Source: Halomonas qaidamensis (GTDB lineage: Bacteria > Pseudomonadota > Gammaproteobacteria > Pseudomonadales > Halomonadaceae). From it: a stretch of 64,000 bases of DNA. Each line of letters starts with the position of its first letter. Positions within the stretch are counted from its first letter, which is position 1. The translations under genes and the position numbers were made by a program. The stretch lies in contig NZ_CP080627.1 in NCBI RefSeq assembly GCF_025917315.1, forward strand, positions 2,170,001-2,234,000, written 5' to 3'. The notes under the pieces are model-generated. The model was not told the DNA's origin. It did no database searches and saw only the letters and a program-made list of their open reading frames with translations. Shown here one piece after another: positions 39,408 to 52,051 of this stretch.

Positions 39408-39929
39408 ATGCCTAAGCAACGCCCCGAGCCCTTCGATAGTGATGAACAAGAAGAGCGCCCCAGTAAGTCTCAACTCAAGCGCGAAATGCATGCCCTTCAG
39501 GCGCTTGGCGAAACGCTGATCGCTATGAAACCCGCAGAGCGAGCAAAATTTCCGCTTTCTGACGACATGTTACGCGCCATAGAAGAGACATCGCGTATAC
39601 GCTCTCATGAAGGCCGCCGTCGCCATATGCAATATGTCGGCAAGCTTATCCGCAAAGAGGATCTTGCTGCCATACAGGGTGTTTTCGATGCTATCGAGCA
39701 GGAAAAAGAACAGCGTGACCATGCCTTTCACCGACTAGAAAAATGGCGCGACCGGTTAGTTGACGAAGGTGACAGCGCTGTTGATCTATTTTTGGCAGAC
39801 TACCCAAACGCTGACCGCCAGGTCATACGACAATTGGTGCGCAATGCACGCAAAGAGCGTGAGCAAAGCAAACCGCCAACCAGTTCACGCAAGCTATTTA
39901 AACACTTGCGTGACACCCTGGCCCTATAA
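39408..39929 (+). CDS. darP: Ribosome biogenesis factor DarP (YjgA, DUF615)
   Basis: A 173-residue acidic-basic helical protein of the DUF615 family; E. coli DarP/YjgA binds pre-50S particles and assists late large-subunit assembly. ATG 39408 is preferred to a GTG 12 bases upstream. Recognised by PSKSQLKREMHALQALGETLI, SHEGRRRHMQYVGKLIRKED and FHRLEKWRDRLVDEGDSAVD. A TATAAT at 39370-39375 may be its -10 box. It is embedded between pmbA and tldD on the opposite strand to both, the order also found in Pseudomonas. Confidence 0.94.
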   Translation: MPKQRPEPFDSDEQEERPSKSQLKREMHALQALGETLIAMKPAERAKFPLSDDMLRAIEETSRIRSHEGRRRHMQYVGKLIRKEDLAAIQGVFDAIEQEKEQRDHAFHRLEKWRDRLVDEGDSAVDLFLADYPNADRQVIRQLVRNARKEREQSKPPTSSRKLFKHLRDTLAL

Positions 39930-39934
39930 GCCCT

Positions 39935-41389
39935 TCATGATGATTGGGTACCGCCCACGGTCAGCTCATCCAACTTAAGGGTGGGCTGGCCGACGCCTAC
40001 CGGCACCCCCTGCCCCTCTTTGCCGCAAACACCAATTCCTGTATCCATTTCCATATCATGGCCGATCATTGAAACACGCCCCATAGCTTCAGGGCCGTTG
40101 CCAATTAAAGTGGCCCCTTTCACCGGCGCAGTAATTTTGCCATCTTCAATGAGGTAGGCTTCGCTGGCTGAAAACACAAACTTGCCTGATGTAATATCGA
40201 CTTGGCCACCACCAAAACTGACCGCATAGATACCGCGCTTAACGCTTTTGATAATATCGGCAGGTTCATCTTGGCCTGCCAGCATGACAGTATTCGTCAT
40301 GCGCGGCATTGGCAAATGAGCAAAAGATTCACGCCGCGCATTGCCGGTTGGATTCATATTCATTAACCGTGCATTCAGCTTATCCTGCATATAGCCGGTT
40401 AAAATACCGTCCTCAATTAGCGGCGTGTACTGCCCTGGCGTACCCTCATCATCCACGCTTAACGAGCCACGGCAGTCAGCGACGGTTGCGTCATCAACGA
40501 CCGTCACACCTTTCGCCGCAACACGTTTCCCCATGCGCCCAGCAAAAGCGGAACTGCCCTTACGATTAAAATCACCTTCAAGACCATGACCCACCGCTTC
40601 ATGAAGCAAAATCCCGGGCCATCCAGCACCCAAGACCACAGGCATTTGTCCAGCAGGTGCATCAACTGCCTCAAGGTTAACCAAGGCTTGGCGAACAGCC
40701 TCTTTCGCATAGTATTCCGCTACGTTTTCATCTCGCAGTCTGGACATTGAGTAGCGCCCCCCACCGCCGGCACTGCCTCGCTCTCGACGGCCGTTTTTAG
40801 CTGCAATCACACTTACGTTAAAACGTACTAATGGGCGGATATCTGCCGCTAAGGTGCCATCACTGGCACGTACTAACACGACTTCGTAAGTACCTGATAA
40901 TGAGGCGCTCACTTGACTAATGCTGGGGTCAGCCGCGCGTGCTATGCGGTCTGCTTCTTTCAACATTGCCACTTTTTCGTCAGCCGTAAGCCCCGCTAGC
41001 GGGTCAATCCCTGCATAACGACCAGCAGCGCTAACAGCCACTACCGGCTGGCCAGGCAGCTGCTTTCCGCTACGCACAATGCCCGCTGCGGTGCGGCCAG
41101 TATCCATCAACGCATCTGCGGTAATTTGATTGGAGTAGGCAAAGCCTGTCTTTTCACCTGCTAGGGAGCGCACTCCAACGCCACCATCGATGTTATAGCT
41201 GGCTTCTTTTACTTCACCATCTTCCAGCACCCAGCCCTCTTGCCAAGTACGCTGAAAATAGAGGTCAGCATAATCAATCCCCCCGCCCATGGCATAAGAC
41301 AGCCCTGCATCAAGGGCATCTAAATCTAGACCACCCGGTGTTAACAAAATAGAAACAGCGGTGTTTATATCGCTTTTATGTGCGGTCAT
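39935..41389 (-). CDS. tldD: Metalloprotease TldD
   Basis: Zinc metalloprotease of the TldD/TldE heterodimer. The metal-binding HEAVGH motif is at residues 263-268, embedded in [20 protein letters not shown], with the following [13 protein letters not shown] and C-terminal [25 protein letters not shown] segments conserved. ATG 41389 overlaps the yhdP stop as ATGA, giving 484 residues (E. coli 481); a longer start inside yhdP is rejected. The stop is six bases from the convergent darP stop. Confidence 0.97.
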   Translation of the reverse strand: MTAHKSDINTAVSILLTPGGLDLDALDAGLSYAMGGGIDYADLYFQRTWQEGWVLEDGEVKEASYNIDGGVGVRSLAGEKTGFAYSNQITADALMDTGRTAAGIVRSGKQLPGQPVVAVSAAGRYAGIDPLAGLTADEKVAMLKEADRIARAADPSISQVSASLSGTYEVVLVRASDGTLAADIRPLVRFNVSVIAAKNGRRERGSAGGGGRYSMSRLRDENVAEYYAKEAVRQALVNLEAVDAPAGQMPVVLGAGWPGILLHEAVGHGLEGDFNRKGSSAFAGRMGKRVAAKGVTVVDDATVADCRGSLSVDDEGTPGQYTPLIEDGILTGYMQDKLNARLMNMNPTGNARRESFAHLPMPRMTNTVMLAGQDEPADIIKSVKRGIYAVSFGGGQVDITSGKFVFSASEAYLIEDGKITAPVKGATLIGNGPEAMGRVSMIGHDMEMDTGIGVCGKEGQGVPVGVGQPTLKLDELTVGGTQSS

Positions 41390-44300
41390 TGAGGGCCTTC
41401 TAAAGTAATCTGCGGCGACGTCCACGGACCTCGCACGCGATAATGAATAGTGGTTGCTTGGTCTAGTGCGTTACCAAAAAGCTGATCCGCTATAAAAAGA
41501 GCCCCACCCACAATGGGGGCTCCAACGGCAATGGCTGCGATAGGCAAGCTTTGGCTAATAGGTAGTGTGACGCCTAACCGTTGATCAAGTTCACGTCGTA
41601 TAAGATTGACGCTTCCCGTCAAGGTTAGCGTAGTGGATGGTGCTTCAATACTCAGCGGCCCGCGCAGTATTAATTGACCTGCGGCGACATCTGCCGTGCC
41701 ATGCACCCGATCAAATGCAGTTCCCCGCCCCGTAACGTCTGAAAAGTCAAAGCGCAAGCGGCGCAGAATATTGTCAAAATTAAGCAGGCCCACTAAGCGA
41801 GCCGGAGTAGACTCCAGGGTCACAAAGCGCCCGTCACGCACATCAGTACGGATATCGCCTTCCGCCCGACTTAATTCAAATTGCCAGGGAGCGCCTGGCC
41901 ACGTGAGCGCCGCACTGACATCCGTGGTACGACTGCGCATGGCGACTGGTTGGCCTAGACGCTCTAATGCAGTACCCACGTCACCGCCTTGTATCGATAC
42001 ATCAGCACGTGTATGGCTATTGATTGCATTGCCTTCCCACACCAACTCTCCGCGGGCAGAGAGCTGCCCTAGTGTCAGGCCAACTGGGGAAAGGGTAAAA
42101 CGTTGATCCTGAGTTTGCCAATAAGCGGTTAACGGTCCAAAACGCCCTTCGCCAAGGCTAATATCAGCTAATCGCAGTCTGCCATTAGGCAGTTGGTTAA
42201 GCCATTCAGGTATCGCACTTGTGGCAGCGTGTTGAGTTTCGACAGCATCCATCCAAGAACCTGGCGTCGGCGCACTGCTGTCATGCGCTGCGGCAGGCAT
42301 ATCAAATAATCGATCTACCTCTAGCGACGAGATAGCAATATCAAGCGGCAGCGCGCTATCTGGCTGATAATCCACTCGACCTGATACAAGATCACCACTT
42401 AACTGCATTGCTAAGCGCTTCCCTTCAATACTGCCTGTCGCCGCTAACTGACCAAAACACGCATCACGAAAATGCACGCAGGGCGTATTAACCATTACTG
42501 ATATCGGCGTGCCCTCTCTATTGCCGTTTGCCGAAGACGACGCCTGCATGAAGGGGGACAACGCTTCCTGCCAGTCATCGAGAGGTAACTCATCAACATG
42601 CGCGGTCACTTTCCAGCCTGGTTGCGTCGGCCAGTTATCAGGTGCGACAGCACCACCAAGAGCAACCTCACCCGACAGCTCGTCACTGCCAAGCTGCACG
42701 CGGGCATTAACAATATCGGCTACTTGTGTTGCTAAACGGCCACTCGCAAAGTCTGCACTTAACCGCCATGGCCAAGGCTGTTCAGCAGGCTTACTAAACG
42801 GTGCCGGCAACCTACTAGTAATACCAAGCAAACGGCTTTCAAGGACGAGTGACGGTGTTGGCTGTAAATTGATCTGCCCACGCCACTGAGTACGCCCCTC
42901 GATCAGTTGGCGTGCCTGCTCAGTGGGAATGTCAGCTAATTGAAACAAAGCAGCGATATCAATATTACCGCTGAGGATAATACCATCGTCTGGAACGTTG
43001 ATATCCGCATCTATAGAGCTACCTAACAGCTGACCTGACACCTGGCCAAGTAAGGCACTTTTTTCGCCTTGCTGCTGCCAAGTCATCTCCCCCTGGAGAT
43101 TTTCTAGTGGAATATTGATAGGTTGAAAAGCAAGCGTTGAGAAATTTGGTCGAGCATTAATCTCTAACGCAAGTAAGTCTGGCGCGTTCAGCGGTAACGA
43201 TAATGCGATCTCCCCTTCAACACTACCTTCAGCACGAACATCGTTAAGCAAGGGCATATCAATCTCTGGCATCGCCTGAAGAAATGCCAGTAGTGCATCA
43301 CTATCACCAGAGAGACTTCCCGATAGATCAAGCCTCTCATCAGCCATCTTTAGCACCCCATCAGAAACGCCGATGCCAAGACTTTCAGCGTGCTGAATAG
43401 TCGCTTCCAACACTTGGTCTTGCCAAATCAACCTGCCCTCAACCTCCTCAAGCATCGGCCACTCTGGAGCAATAGGTAACCGCCCTTGCGTGACAGAAAG
43501 CGCCAACGTAGAGGAAAGTTGATCTGCAGGCTGCCTTTCTGAACTAGACTCTTCACCAGTAAAGGGGAGACTAAGCTTAAGCGAGCCATGGGAGACATAG
43601 CCGCCTATATCGGTTAATAGCCACTCACGAAGCTCAGGCTCGAGTATTTTAATGGGCAGCCACTGCGAAAGCGGGTAGTTAAGCGCATCAACATTCTCAA
43701 AACCAATATCAAGCCCGAACTGCCCCCCTTGCTTAGCTGCAATTAAACCAAACCCTCCGACCACCTCGGCCCCGTCCCACTCTAAGCGCAGATCTCTACC
43801 GCTAATCATGGTGCTCGGACCGTCATACACCCACTCCACCACACCTTCTGCATGGCTTAATTGCATGGGCGATTCAAATAATTCAGGGAAATTAAGCGAG
43901 CTGCCTCCAGCACTATTAAATGTTACTCTGCCTCGAAAGTCTCTTGCCTGTACCCAGGCATCTAATGGGCCACCACCTGGCGCTTGCTCCCAAGGCAGCA
44001 CTGCCACATTGGTCAACGCCGCATCAACTCCCCAATGGCCTTCATGTTGACCTAGACGCAAACCTTGCACCTGACCACGGGGAGATAAAGTTTGTAATAC
44101 TCGGGTTAATGATTCAGGCAGTAAAATATAGTCACGCCAAGCAGCCAAAGAGGCCAGTTCAAAGGCACTGGTGCGTACTTCCCATTGATCAGGCTGATGG
44201 GTTAGGTACCAATGTCGCGGCAAGGCTGGGCCTTCACTGCCTCCCTTAGGCCGCGCCCACTCAACGTTTTCAGCATTACCACTAAGCCACGCTTCGCCGC

Positions 44301-45306
44301 CCTCACCGTCTCGTTGCCATAAACCATTCGCCTGAATGTTTTGAAGTACAGCGTATTGAATCTCGTGACGCAGAGTTAGTTGTGGAACATCAACAGCCAA
44401 ACGCGCTTCATCCAAGCGCCCAGCGTGCCAGCGCCCCCACAGCTTAACTTCGCCTCCCGCTTGCTCTAAGGCCGGCATACTATCGGAACGCAAAACAGCG
44501 GCTAATGCCACTAAATGATCCAGCTGCATATCCAATTGAAGCGCCGCTGAAAAATCACGAAATCCCTGCTTTCCAGGCTGCATCTCCACGTTCATGGCAA
44601 TGGCTGGCAGCGCTTCTTGTTCTTGAGCCTCTTGTTCTTGAGCCTCTTGTTTTGGTGACCCTGCTACCTGCGAATCCTCGCCTTGAGATTCTAAGATCAT
44701 GATCGCGCCTTCTAGGCGCGTCCGCCGCTCATCGCCATTGAGCAGTAAGGTAGGCGCATGTAAGGTAACGACTTGCTGGCTACCATGCAGCACTAACCGA
44801 GTATTATCGACCCACAGGCGCTGACGAAGAATAAGGCCAGCCCAGGCATCTAGTGCAGCTAAGTCAACGGTTGGCTCCTCGGACATCACAATCGGCAATT
44901 CTGCCGGTGCCGGCCAGCCCCAAGCAGCGTCGTCCTGCTGATAAAGATGAAACTCAAGCCCCGTAATACGCGCATCATTAAACACTGGCGCAACACTTTT
45001 TAGTGTCGCCCAGCCATCTAGACGTAAATGGGCATTTTCAAGGGAAACCAATGGCTGCCCGTCATGCGCGGTTGAATGCACGCCTTCGAGCCGCAACACA
45101 AGATCGTTACGGGCCAACGAAAGCGATAGGTGCTCTATAGTAACGGGCACGCCTACCCGGGACTCTAATAACGCTTCTATTTTTGGTGTTAACAAGCTGG
45201 ACTGGCTAACCAATAAGCGCGCTAGCAGCAACAAGACAGCAAGGCTTCCTAGCAGTGATGCAATCACTACTAGGCACCAGCGAGAGAATGAACGTAGCGC
45301 CATCAT
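41386..45306 (-). CDS. yhdP: AsmA-like protein YhdP
   Basis: A 1306-residue inner-membrane-anchored protein of the AsmA-like/DUF3971 family; in E. coli YhdP with TamB and YdbH moves phospholipids to the outer membrane. One N-terminal membrane helix (about residues 12-34) is followed by long beta-rich repeats forming the predicted hydrophobic groove, and the C-terminal AsmA2-like segment ([29 protein letters not shown]). Near residues 220-235 a 15-bp in-frame tandem repeat encodes repeated Glu-Ala-Gln-Glu-Gln, a local low-complexity insertion. The ATG overlaps the rng stop by one base and the stop overlaps tldD. Confidence 0.93.
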   Translation of the reverse strand: MMALRSFSRWCLVVIASLLGSLAVLLLLARLLVSQSSLLTPKIEALLESRVGVPVTIEHLSLSLARNDLVLRLEGVHSTAHDGQPLVSLENAHLRLDGWATLKSVAPVFNDARITGLEFHLYQQDDAAWGWPAPAELPIVMSEEPTVDLAALDAWAGLILRQRLWVDNTRLVLHGSQQVVTLHAPTLLLNGDERRTRLEGAIMILESQGEDSQVAGSPKQEAQEQEAQEQEALPAIAMNVEMQPGKQGFRDFSAALQLDMQLDHLVALAAVLRSDSMPALEQAGGEVKLWGRWHAGRLDEARLAVDVPQLTLRHEIQYAVLQNIQANGLWQRDGEGGEAWLSGNAENVEWARPKGGSEGPALPRHWYLTHQPDQWEVRTSAFELASLAAWRDYILLPESLTRVLQTLSPRGQVQGLRLGQHEGHWGVDAALTNVAVLPWEQAPGGGPLDAWVQARDFRGRVTFNSAGGSSLNFPELFESPMQLSHAEGVVEWVYDGPSTMISGRDLRLEWDGAEVVGGFGLIAAKQGGQFGLDIGFENVDALNYPLSQWLPIKILEPELREWLLTDIGGYVSHGSLKLSLPFTGEESSSERQPADQLSSTLALSVTQGRLPIAPEWPMLEEVEGRLIWQDQVLEATIQHAESLGIGVSDGVLKMADERLDLSGSLSGDSDALLAFLQAMPEIDMPLLNDVRAEGSVEGEIALSLPLNAPDLLALEINARPNFSTLAFQPINIPLENLQGEMTWQQQGEKSALLGQVSGQLLGSSIDADINVPDDGIILSGNIDIAALFQLADIPTEQARQLIEGRTQWRGQINLQPTPSLVLESRLLGITSRLPAPFSKPAEQPWPWRLSADFASGRLATQVADIVNARVQLGSDELSGEVALGGAVAPDNWPTQPGWKVTAHVDELPLDDWQEALSPFMQASSSANGNREGTPISVMVNTPCVHFRDACFGQLAATGSIEGKRLAMQLSGDLVSGRVDYQPDSALPLDIAISSLEVDRLFDMPAAAHDSSAPTPGSWMDAVETQHAATSAIPEWLNQLPNGRLRLADISLGEGRFGPLTAYWQTQDQRFTLSPVGLTLGQLSARGELVWEGNAINSHTRADVSIQGGDVGTALERLGQPVAMRSRTTDVSAALTWPGAPWQFELSRAEGDIRTDVRDGRFVTLESTPARLVGLLNFDNILRRLRFDFSDVTGRGTAFDRVHGTADVAAGQLILRGPLSIEAPSTTLTLTGSVNLIRRELDQRLGVTLPISQSLPIAAIAVGAPIVGGALFIADQLFGNALDQATTIHYRVRGPWTSPQITLEGPQ
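44617..44651. repeat. 15-bp in-frame tandem repeat inside yhdP
   Basis: CTTGTTCTTGAGCCT occurs twice in a row, followed by a partial third copy, encoding repeated EAQEQ on the minus strand. The 15-bp period preserves reading frame, so copy-number changes would alter only linker length. Confidence 0.85.
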
Positions 45307-46769
45307 TACATTAGTACGATGTCGTACTGTTCTTGAGAGTAGTGTTGTTCTACTTGAAAACGAATGGTTTTATTAATGAACGTTTCCAGGTCGGCGACTG
45401 CTGCAGACTCTTCGTCTAACAGCCTGTCAACTACCGGTTGAGAAGCAAGCACCATGTACGTTTCAGCACTATAAGCACGCTCTTCACGAAGTATTTCTCG
45501 AAAAATCTCGTAACAGACTGTTTCTGGGGTTTTCAACGTGCCGCGCCCACTACACATGGGGCATGCCTCACACAACGTTTGTTCCAAGCTTTCTCGCGTA
45601 CGTTTGCGGGTCAATTGTACTAAACCAAGCTCAGTCACGCCGGTACACTTCGTTTTAGCATGATCTCGCTCTAACGCCTTCTCCAGCACGCGTAACACTT
45701 GGCGTTGATGTTCGACATCCACCATGTCGATAAAATCGATAATAATGATGCCGCCAAGATTGCGTAGTCTTAGCTGGCGAGCAATCGCCGTCGCCGCTTC
45801 CAGATTCGTTTTAAAAATTGTTTCTTCAAGATTACGGTGTCCAACATAACCACCGGTATTAACATCAATCGTGGTCATTGCTTCTGTCGGGTCGATAACC
45901 AGATAGCCGCCTGACTTCAACTGCACCTTACGCCCAAGCGCTTTTTGAATCTCATCTTCAACACTGTACAAGTCAAAGATAGGTCGCTCTCCGGGATAAT
46001 ACTCGATGCGGTCTACTGCATCTGGCATAAACTCTTCAGCAAACTCGACCAGTTTGACAAAGTTTTCGCGGGAATCGATGCGTACTTTTTCAATATCGTC
46101 ACGCATAACGTCACGCAACGTGCGCATAAATAAAGGCAAGTCGTCGTAGATTACACTAGGCGATGCTGCCGTTATTTTTCGTTCGCTTACTTTGCGCCAA
46201 ATCCGCAGCAGGAAGTACATGTCGCTCGCTAGCTCTTCATCGACAACACCCTCCGCCGCCGTACGAACAATAAAACCACCGGTCACCTCGATGGTCTGCT
46301 CCTCTATCCCTGAATCAAGCAACGCCTTTAAGCGCTCCCGCTCTCGTTCATCTTCAATGCGTTGAGACACGCCATGATGAGGTGAGTCAGGCATGTAGAC
46401 AAGATAGCGTGAAGGAATCGAGAGATGGGTCGTGAGTCTAGCGCCCTTGGTACCAATAGGATCTTTGGTCACCTGAACAACAAGCGCCTGCCCCTCATGC
46501 AATAGTTGGCCAATGGTCTGCTGTTCATCATTAGGCGTACCTGGCGGCATCACCTCATGGGCATGAATAAACGCCGCACGTTCTAGACCAATATCAACAA
46601 AAGCAGCCTGCATACCAGGCAGTACGCGCACTACTTTGCCTTTGTAGATATTGCCTACAATACCACGCCTACGTGAGCGTTCGATGAGTGCCTCTTGCAA
46701 GACACCGTTTTCCACCAATGCAACGCGAGTCTCCATTGGCGTTAAATTGATGAGGACTTCACCGCTCAT
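45306..46769 (-). CDS. rng: Ribonuclease G
   Basis: Endoribonuclease that matures the 16S rRNA 5' end and cleaves AU-rich single-stranded RNA. The 487 residues contain an N-terminal S1 domain (IVGNIYKGKVVRVLPGMQAAFVDIGLERAAFIHAHEV), the DNase I-like catalytic segment with conserved aspartates (TIDVNTGGYVGHR and IIIIDFIDM), and the zinc-link CPMCSGRG. It lacks the long C-terminal scaffold of RNase E. Part of the compact yhdP-rng-maf-mreDCB block; stop overlaps the yhdP start. Confidence 0.97.
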   Translation of the reverse strand: MSGEVLINLTPMETRVALVENGVLQEALIERSRRRGIVGNIYKGKVVRVLPGMQAAFVDIGLERAAFIHAHEVMPPGTPNDEQQTIGQLLHEGQALVVQVTKDPIGTKGARLTTHLSIPSRYLVYMPDSPHHGVSQRIEDERERERLKALLDSGIEEQTIEVTGGFIVRTAAEGVVDEELASDMYFLLRIWRKVSERKITAASPSVIYDDLPLFMRTLRDVMRDDIEKVRIDSRENFVKLVEFAEEFMPDAVDRIEYYPGERPIFDLYSVEDEIQKALGRKVQLKSGGYLVIDPTEAMTTIDVNTGGYVGHRNLEETIFKTNLEAATAIARQLRLRNLGGIIIIDFIDMVDVEHQRQVLRVLEKALERDHAKTKCTGVTELGLVQLTRKRTRESLEQTLCEACPMCSGRGTLKTPETVCYEIFREILREERAYSAETYMVLASQPVVDRLLDEESAAVADLETFINKTIRFQVEQHYSQEQYDIVLM

Positions 46770-46828
46770 GCAAAATTCCTTATTGAGTCACAGTATCCTT
46801 GCCCTGACAGCAGGCGGCGAAACGGCGG

Positions 46829-47452
46829 TTATCTACTCTTATAGCAGCCCGACCAGATTGGCACCCCTTGTTGGCAAAGCAAATGCGTTGTTTCGTAAAG
46901 CGGCAGCCCGACTACTGCTGAGTGACTGCCCTTAATTTCTTCAACAAAAATAGCGGCTAACCCTTGGATAGCATATCCACCCGCTTTATCAGCAGGCTCA
47001 CCAGTTTGCCAATAATCAGCTATTTCCTGCTGGCTTATCACGCGCATCTTAACGCTGGTAGTTACACAACAAGAGAATACACCCTTGGTACCAACCACAG
47101 CGACCGCTGTTAATACATGGTGACAACGCCCTGACAGCTTCTGAAGCATAGCGGCAGCATCATGCTCATCAATTGGCTTACCCAATATTTGATTATCAAT
47201 TACCACGGCGGTGTCAGCACCCAGCACAGGGAGGGCTGACCTTGAAGCGACCGCTTGTGCTTTGGCAATAGCCAAACGCTCTACATACGCCTGTGCAGAT
47301 TCATCTTCAAGCGGCGTTTCATCTATGTCGCTCGGGATGACATCTGCTATTACGCCAATTGATGCTAACAAGGCCTTGCGTCTAGGTGACGCTGAGGCAA
47401 GGCATAACACGGGGGTCACCTTAGGGGCGACGACAGAAAAAGTCCCGTCCAT
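46829..47452 (-). CDS. maf: Maf-family nucleotide pyrophosphatase (dTTP/UTP type)
   Basis: House-cleaning nucleoside triphosphate pyrophosphatase; the YhdE-type Maf next to mreD-rng in E. coli acts on dTTP and UTP. Motifs: [18 protein letters not shown] (substrate loop), [20 protein letters not shown] with the catalytic Asp, and the late [27 protein letters not shown] prefer ATG 47452, which has GGAG five bases upstream and gives 207 residues. ATG 47503, overlapping the mreD stop, is an alternative that adds 17 residues encoded over a palindrome. Confidence 0.92.
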   Translation of the reverse strand: MDGTFSVVAPKVTPVLCLASASPRRKALLASIGVIADVIPSDIDETPLEDESAQAYVERLAIAKAQAVASRSALPVLGADTAVVIDNQILGKPIDEHDAAAMLQKLSGRCHHVLTAVAVVGTKGVFSCCVTTSVKMRVISQQEIADYWQTGEPADKAGGYAIQGLAAIFVEEIKGSHSAVVGLPLYETTHLLCQQGVPIWSGCYKSR

Positions 47453-47474
47453 TCCAACTCCAAGCTTGCTTATC

Positions 47475-47491
47475 CCACGATGACATCGTGG
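47475..47491. repeat. Perfect palindrome upstream of the maf start
   Basis: CCACGATG, one base, CATCGTGG: two 8-bp arms about 23 bases before the preferred maf ATG and 12 bases after the mreD stop. Could be a protein site or an RNA element; no family recognised. Confidence 0.7.
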
Positions 47492-47502
47492 AGCCTCAAC
47501 CA

Positions 47503-47991
47503 TCACGCATTAGCCAAACGCCGTTCGAGTGCTTTAAGCATGGTCGACCACCAAGGCCACAAAACAGCGCTAATCAATGACGGTATCAAAAAAGATAGGT
47601 GGATAGAAAACTCACCTGTTAACGTGCGTAACCACTGCTCTACTAACTGCACCAAGCCTAATAAAACCAAGACAAGAACGGACTGTTGCACCAGAGAATA
47701 TGCACGAAAACGGGGATAAACTAGCGCACAGAAAAAGGCTAACAGCGACAATATCAGTGCATGCTGACCAAGCGCTGTACCCTCAATCAAATCCAATAGG
47801 ATGCCGATAATAAAGCCATGAAAAACACCTACTCTATCAGGTGTTCGCATGCACCAATAAACCAGCATTAGCCCTATCCACTCTGGACGGAATACTTGCC
47901 AACCTTCTGCTAATGGCATGACTTGTAAGCATAGCGCGAACACAAGCGTGAACCACACAAAGACAAGCGGCACCACTGGCATCTTTGCCAT
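47503..47991 (-). CDS. mreD: Rod shape-determining protein MreD
   Basis: Inner-membrane component of the elongasome, 162 residues with five or six predicted membrane helices (for example [19 protein letters not shown] and [13 protein letters not shown]). The segment [17 protein letters not shown] (here [46 protein letters not shown]) is the family hallmark. ATG overlaps the mreC stop as TAATG. Works with MreB, MreC, RodA and PBP2 in lateral wall synthesis. Confidence 0.94.
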   Translation of the reverse strand: MAKMPVVPLVFVWFTLVFALCLQVMPLAEGWQVFRPEWIGLMLVYWCMRTPDRVGVFHGFIIGILLDLIEGTALGQHALILSLLAFFCALVYPRFRAYSLVQQSVLVLVLLGLVQLVEQWLRTLTGEFSIHLSFLIPSLISAVLWPWWSTMLKALERRLANA

Positions 47992-48944
47992 TATGGCACC
48001 TCCCGAGCAGTATCCTGCGGCACATCAATCTGCTGTAAACCAACACGCTGAGCAGCGTGCAACGCAGCGGGTGAAATATCCATATCCTCCCCCCAAATAG
48101 TATCCTCGATTTCTTCGCGGGGCGGCGGGAATAACAGGAGGAAGTGACGTGAACGCTGCAATTGCGCAGAAGGTTCTGCGGTCACTTGAGCAAAAGGTTG
48201 GCCTGGGTCGTGGTAAACATTCGTCACTCTCGCGACGGGGTGTCCCGGCGGGAAGCGTCCCGCTAAACCAGAGGTCGTAAGCAAATCACCTTCACGAATA
48301 TCTGCCGTATCAGGCACATGCAGAACATTAACGCTGCCGTAACGGCCAGCGCCTTGCACAATGAATCGCAGACCGTTGCGATTGACTTGTACAGGTAACG
48401 CATGGCTAGCATCAGCTAACAGTAAGACACGGCTTGAATAAGCCGAGACAGAAGTTACTTGACCCACTAAACCAAATGCATCAATGACTGGCTGTCCAAC
48501 ATAAGCACCATTGCGGTGACCACGATCAACCACCATTTGGTGGCTAAAAGGATCGTTATCCAGCGACAGAAGTTCAGCGGTAATATAGGGGATATCGCGT
48601 CGCTGGGCGGCTTTTAGCAGTTCGCGCAGCTCAGCGTTTTCCGCTGTCAAGTTAGCTAACCGTTGGCCACGGTGTGAAAGCGTTAAAATTTGCTCCCGCA
48701 GGCGTCGGTTTTCATCAACAAGCGCTTGTTGATCCGATAACGCAAGTGCCCCCCAGTTCAGTAGGTCGCTAGGCACACTAACAACCCACTGAATGGGGGC
48801 AACAAGCATAGTCATTTGGGCGCGCACGTCTTCCATACGTGTAAAACGCTGGTCAACAAACATCAAAGCGCTTGCCAATAGCATACAGAAAAATAATCGG
48901 TACCCTGGCAAAGACCCGTGCGAAAATAGCGGTTTAATAGGCAA
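47991..48944 (-). CDS. mreC: Rod shape-determining protein MreC
   Basis: Bitopic elongasome scaffold of 317 residues: short cytoplasmic N-terminus, one membrane helix (LFFCMLLASALMFVD), a coiled coil (about residues 70-115, LVDENRRLREQILTLSHRGQRLANLTAENAELRELL) and two periplasmic beta domains (PFSHQMVVDRGHRNGAYVGQPVIDAFGLVGQV; GSVNVLHVPDTADIREGDLLTTSGLAGRFPPGHPVARV). It activates PBP2-RodA. Lies 23 bases after mreB in mreBCD order. Confidence 0.95.
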   Translation of the reverse strand: MPIKPLFSHGSLPGYRLFFCMLLASALMFVDQRFTRMEDVRAQMTMLVAPIQWVVSVPSDLLNWGALALSDQQALVDENRRLREQILTLSHRGQRLANLTAENAELRELLKAAQRRDIPYITAELLSLDNDPFSHQMVVDRGHRNGAYVGQPVIDAFGLVGQVTSVSAYSSRVLLLADASHALPVQVNRNGLRFIVQGAGRYGSVNVLHVPDTADIREGDLLTTSGLAGRFPPGHPVARVTNVYHDPGQPFAQVTAEPSAQLQRSRHFLLLFPPPREEIEDTIWGEDMDISPAALHAAQRVGLQQIDVPQDTAREVP

Positions 48945-48967
48945 TCCCCCGCGATAAACCGCTACGA

Positions 48968-50017
<1,050 letters not shown>

Positions 50018-50234
50018 CTAGTGCAGACCGGGAACCCTGTGCGGATGCAAACGGTATCACCGCAACCCCTTGGCAGCAAGCACGAGTAGTGCCTAATACT
50101 GCCCGTTAGGGCCAATATGTGGTACCTTTTGCGGCTATTTTCTACGTCTGCTACACAAGACGAATTTAAGATGACCGTATGTATACCGCTTAACACGGAA
50201 TATGTTCCATCACGATTGCGAGGAAAATTCGATC

Positions 50235-50522
50235 ATGGCGCTTGAAGAATCTCATGTGCGCCGGGCCGCACACTTGGCCCGACTCGCCGTTAGCGATGAC
50301 CAAGCCAGTGGTTTTGTCGACGATCTAAGCCGCATACTGGACATGGTCGACCAGCTACAGAGCCTGGACACCGATGGCGTTGCGCCGCTTGCGCACCCGT
50401 TGGATGCTACGCAACGCCTGCGCGCCGACGAAGTCACGGAAATTGATCAGCGCGACGCTTTCCAGCGCTGTGCTCCGGCAGTAGAAAATGGCCTCTACCT
50501 TGTGCCTCGCGTGGTGGAGTAA
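50235..50522 (+). CDS. gatC: Aspartyl/glutamyl-tRNA amidotransferase subunit C
   Basis: Small structural subunit of the GatCAB amidotransferase, which converts mischarged Asp-tRNAAsn and/or Glu-tRNAGln to the amidated forms. ATG 50235 has GAGGAAAA upstream and gives 95 residues; the longer reading has no support. Recognised by [35 protein letters not shown] and the C-terminal YLVPRVVE. First gene of gatCAB. Presence of this operon suggests that asparaginyl- or glutaminyl-tRNA is at least partly made by the indirect route. Confidence 0.95.
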   Translation: MALEESHVRRAAHLARLAVSDDQASGFVDDLSRILDMVDQLQSLDTDGVAPLAHPLDATQRLRADEVTEIDQRDAFQRCAPAVENGLYLVPRVVE

Positions 50523-50590
50523 CCAGATTACCACGCCTAGGCCGCTATTTTCTGCTCTTTCTATTCGCCCCCGAACGGAGCTTCCGGGTC

Positions 50591-52051
50591 ATGCATGATA
50601 AAACCGTAACGCAGCTTGCTGCCGCCCTGAAAAGCGGTGAATTTTCCAGCCGAGAGCTGACTTCGCACTTTTTACAACGTATTGAGAAAGCTGACGGTTC
50701 CCTCAATAGCTTTATTACCGTCACCGCCGAGCAAGCCCTTAATGAGGCAGAAGCCGCCGACAATGCCCGTGCTGCAGGCAAGGCTGGCAAGCTAACAGGC
50801 ATTCCCTTCGCACTGAAAGACATCTTTTGTACCCAAGGTGTTAAAACCAGCTGTGGCTCAAAAATGCTCGACAACTTCATCGCGCCTTACAGTGCTACCG
50901 TAGTAGAAAAACTCAACGCAGCGGGCACCATCAGTTTGGGTAAAACCAACATGGACGAGTTCGCGATGGGCTCTTCCAATGAAAATAGCTATTTTGGCGC
51001 GGTAAAAAATCCCTGGGACCTCACAGCAGTTCCCGGTGGAAGCTCAGGTGGCAGCGCCGCAGCCGTTGCAGCAGGCCTTGTACCTGCTGCGATGGGCACA
51101 GACACAGGCGGCTCTATTCGTCAGCCAGCGGCGTTTTGTGGCATCACCGGCTTAAAGCCTACCTATGGCCGGGTTTCTCGCTATGGCATCATTGCCTATG
51201 CATCTAGCCTCGATCAGGCTGGCCCTATGGCAAAAAGCGCTGAAGACTGCGCGCATCTGCTTAATGTCATTGCGGGACATGACGTGCGCGACTCTACCAG
51301 CGTTGCCCGCGGCGTTCCCGACTACACTGAAACGCTCAATGCCCCGCTTTCCGGCCTCAAAATCGGCCTGCCGAAGGAGTACTTTGGCGATGGTTTGGAC
51401 GCTGACGTCGAAAAAGCGGTTCGTGAGGCAGTGAAGGTGTATGAATCACTGGGAGCGACCGTGCGCGAAGTAAGCCTGCCGCATACCCACTATGCGATTC
51501 CAGCTTATTACGTCATCGCCCCCGCCGAGGCTTCCTCAAACCTCTCCCGCTATGATGGCGTGCGTTTTGGGCATCGCTGCGATGCCCCGGCTGATCTCAT
51601 TGACCTCTACACGCGCTCTCGTGCGGAAGGCTTCGGTGATGAAGTAAAGCGACGCATTCTGATTGGCACGCACACGTTGTCAGAAGGCTTCTTTGACGCC
51701 TACTACACCAAAGCACAGAAAGTCCGCCGTTTAATTCGACAGGACTTCCTTGACGCCTTTGAAGATGTAGACGTACTAATGGGACCAGCATCGCCAACCC
51801 CCGCGTTTGACCTTGGCGCTAAGAAAGATCCGGTGTCTATGTACCTACAAGATATTTACACCATCGCCGTTAACCTAGCTGGCATTCCTGGCATCAGCGT
51901 TCCTGCGGGTTTTTCAAATGGTCGTCCGGTTGGCCTGCAAATTCTGGGCACTCACTTTGCAGAAGCACAGCTGCTAAACGTGGCGCACCAGTTCCAGCAA
52001 GCCACTGACTGGCACTTACAACGCCCTGCTTTTGCCGAGGAGAACGCCTAA
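50591..52051 (+). CDS. gatA: Aspartyl/glutamyl-tRNA amidotransferase subunit A
   Basis: Amidase-signature glutaminase subunit that releases ammonia from glutamine for transfer. The catalytic triad is visible as Lys76 (PFALKDIF), cis-Ser151 ([16 protein letters not shown]) and Ser175 ([16 protein letters not shown]). 486 residues, typical. A start at 50595 is out of frame; ATG 50591 is preferred. The stop overlaps the gatB start as TAATG, implying coupled translation. Confidence 0.97.
   Translation: MHDKTVTQLAAALKSGEFSSRELTSHFLQRIEKADGSLNSFITVTAEQALNEAEAADNARAAGKAGKLTGIPFALKDIFCTQGVKTSCGSKMLDNFIAPYSATVVEKLNAAGTISLGKTNMDEFAMGSSNENSYFGAVKNPWDLTAVPGGSSGGSAAAVAAGLVPAAMGTDTGGSIRQPAAFCGITGLKPTYGRVSRYGIIAYASSLDQAGPMAKSAEDCAHLLNVIAGHDVRDSTSVARGVPDYTETLNAPLSGLKIGLPKEYFGDGLDADVEKAVREAVKVYESLGATVREVSLPHTHYAIPAYYVIAPAEASSNLSRYDGVRFGHRCDAPADLIDLYTRSRAEGFGDEVKRRILIGTHTLSEGFFDAYYTKAQKVRRLIRQDFLDAFEDVDVLMGPASPTPAFDLGAKKDPVSMYLQDIYTIAVNLAGIPGISVPAGFSNGRPVGLQILGTHFAEAQLLNVAHQFQQATDWHLQRPAFAEENA

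Noticed and set aside
41696..44249. Several plus-strand open frames of 80-136 codons inside yhdP
   Set aside because: Antisense to a 1306-residue recognised gene, with compositions typical of shadow frames and no ribosome-binding sites.
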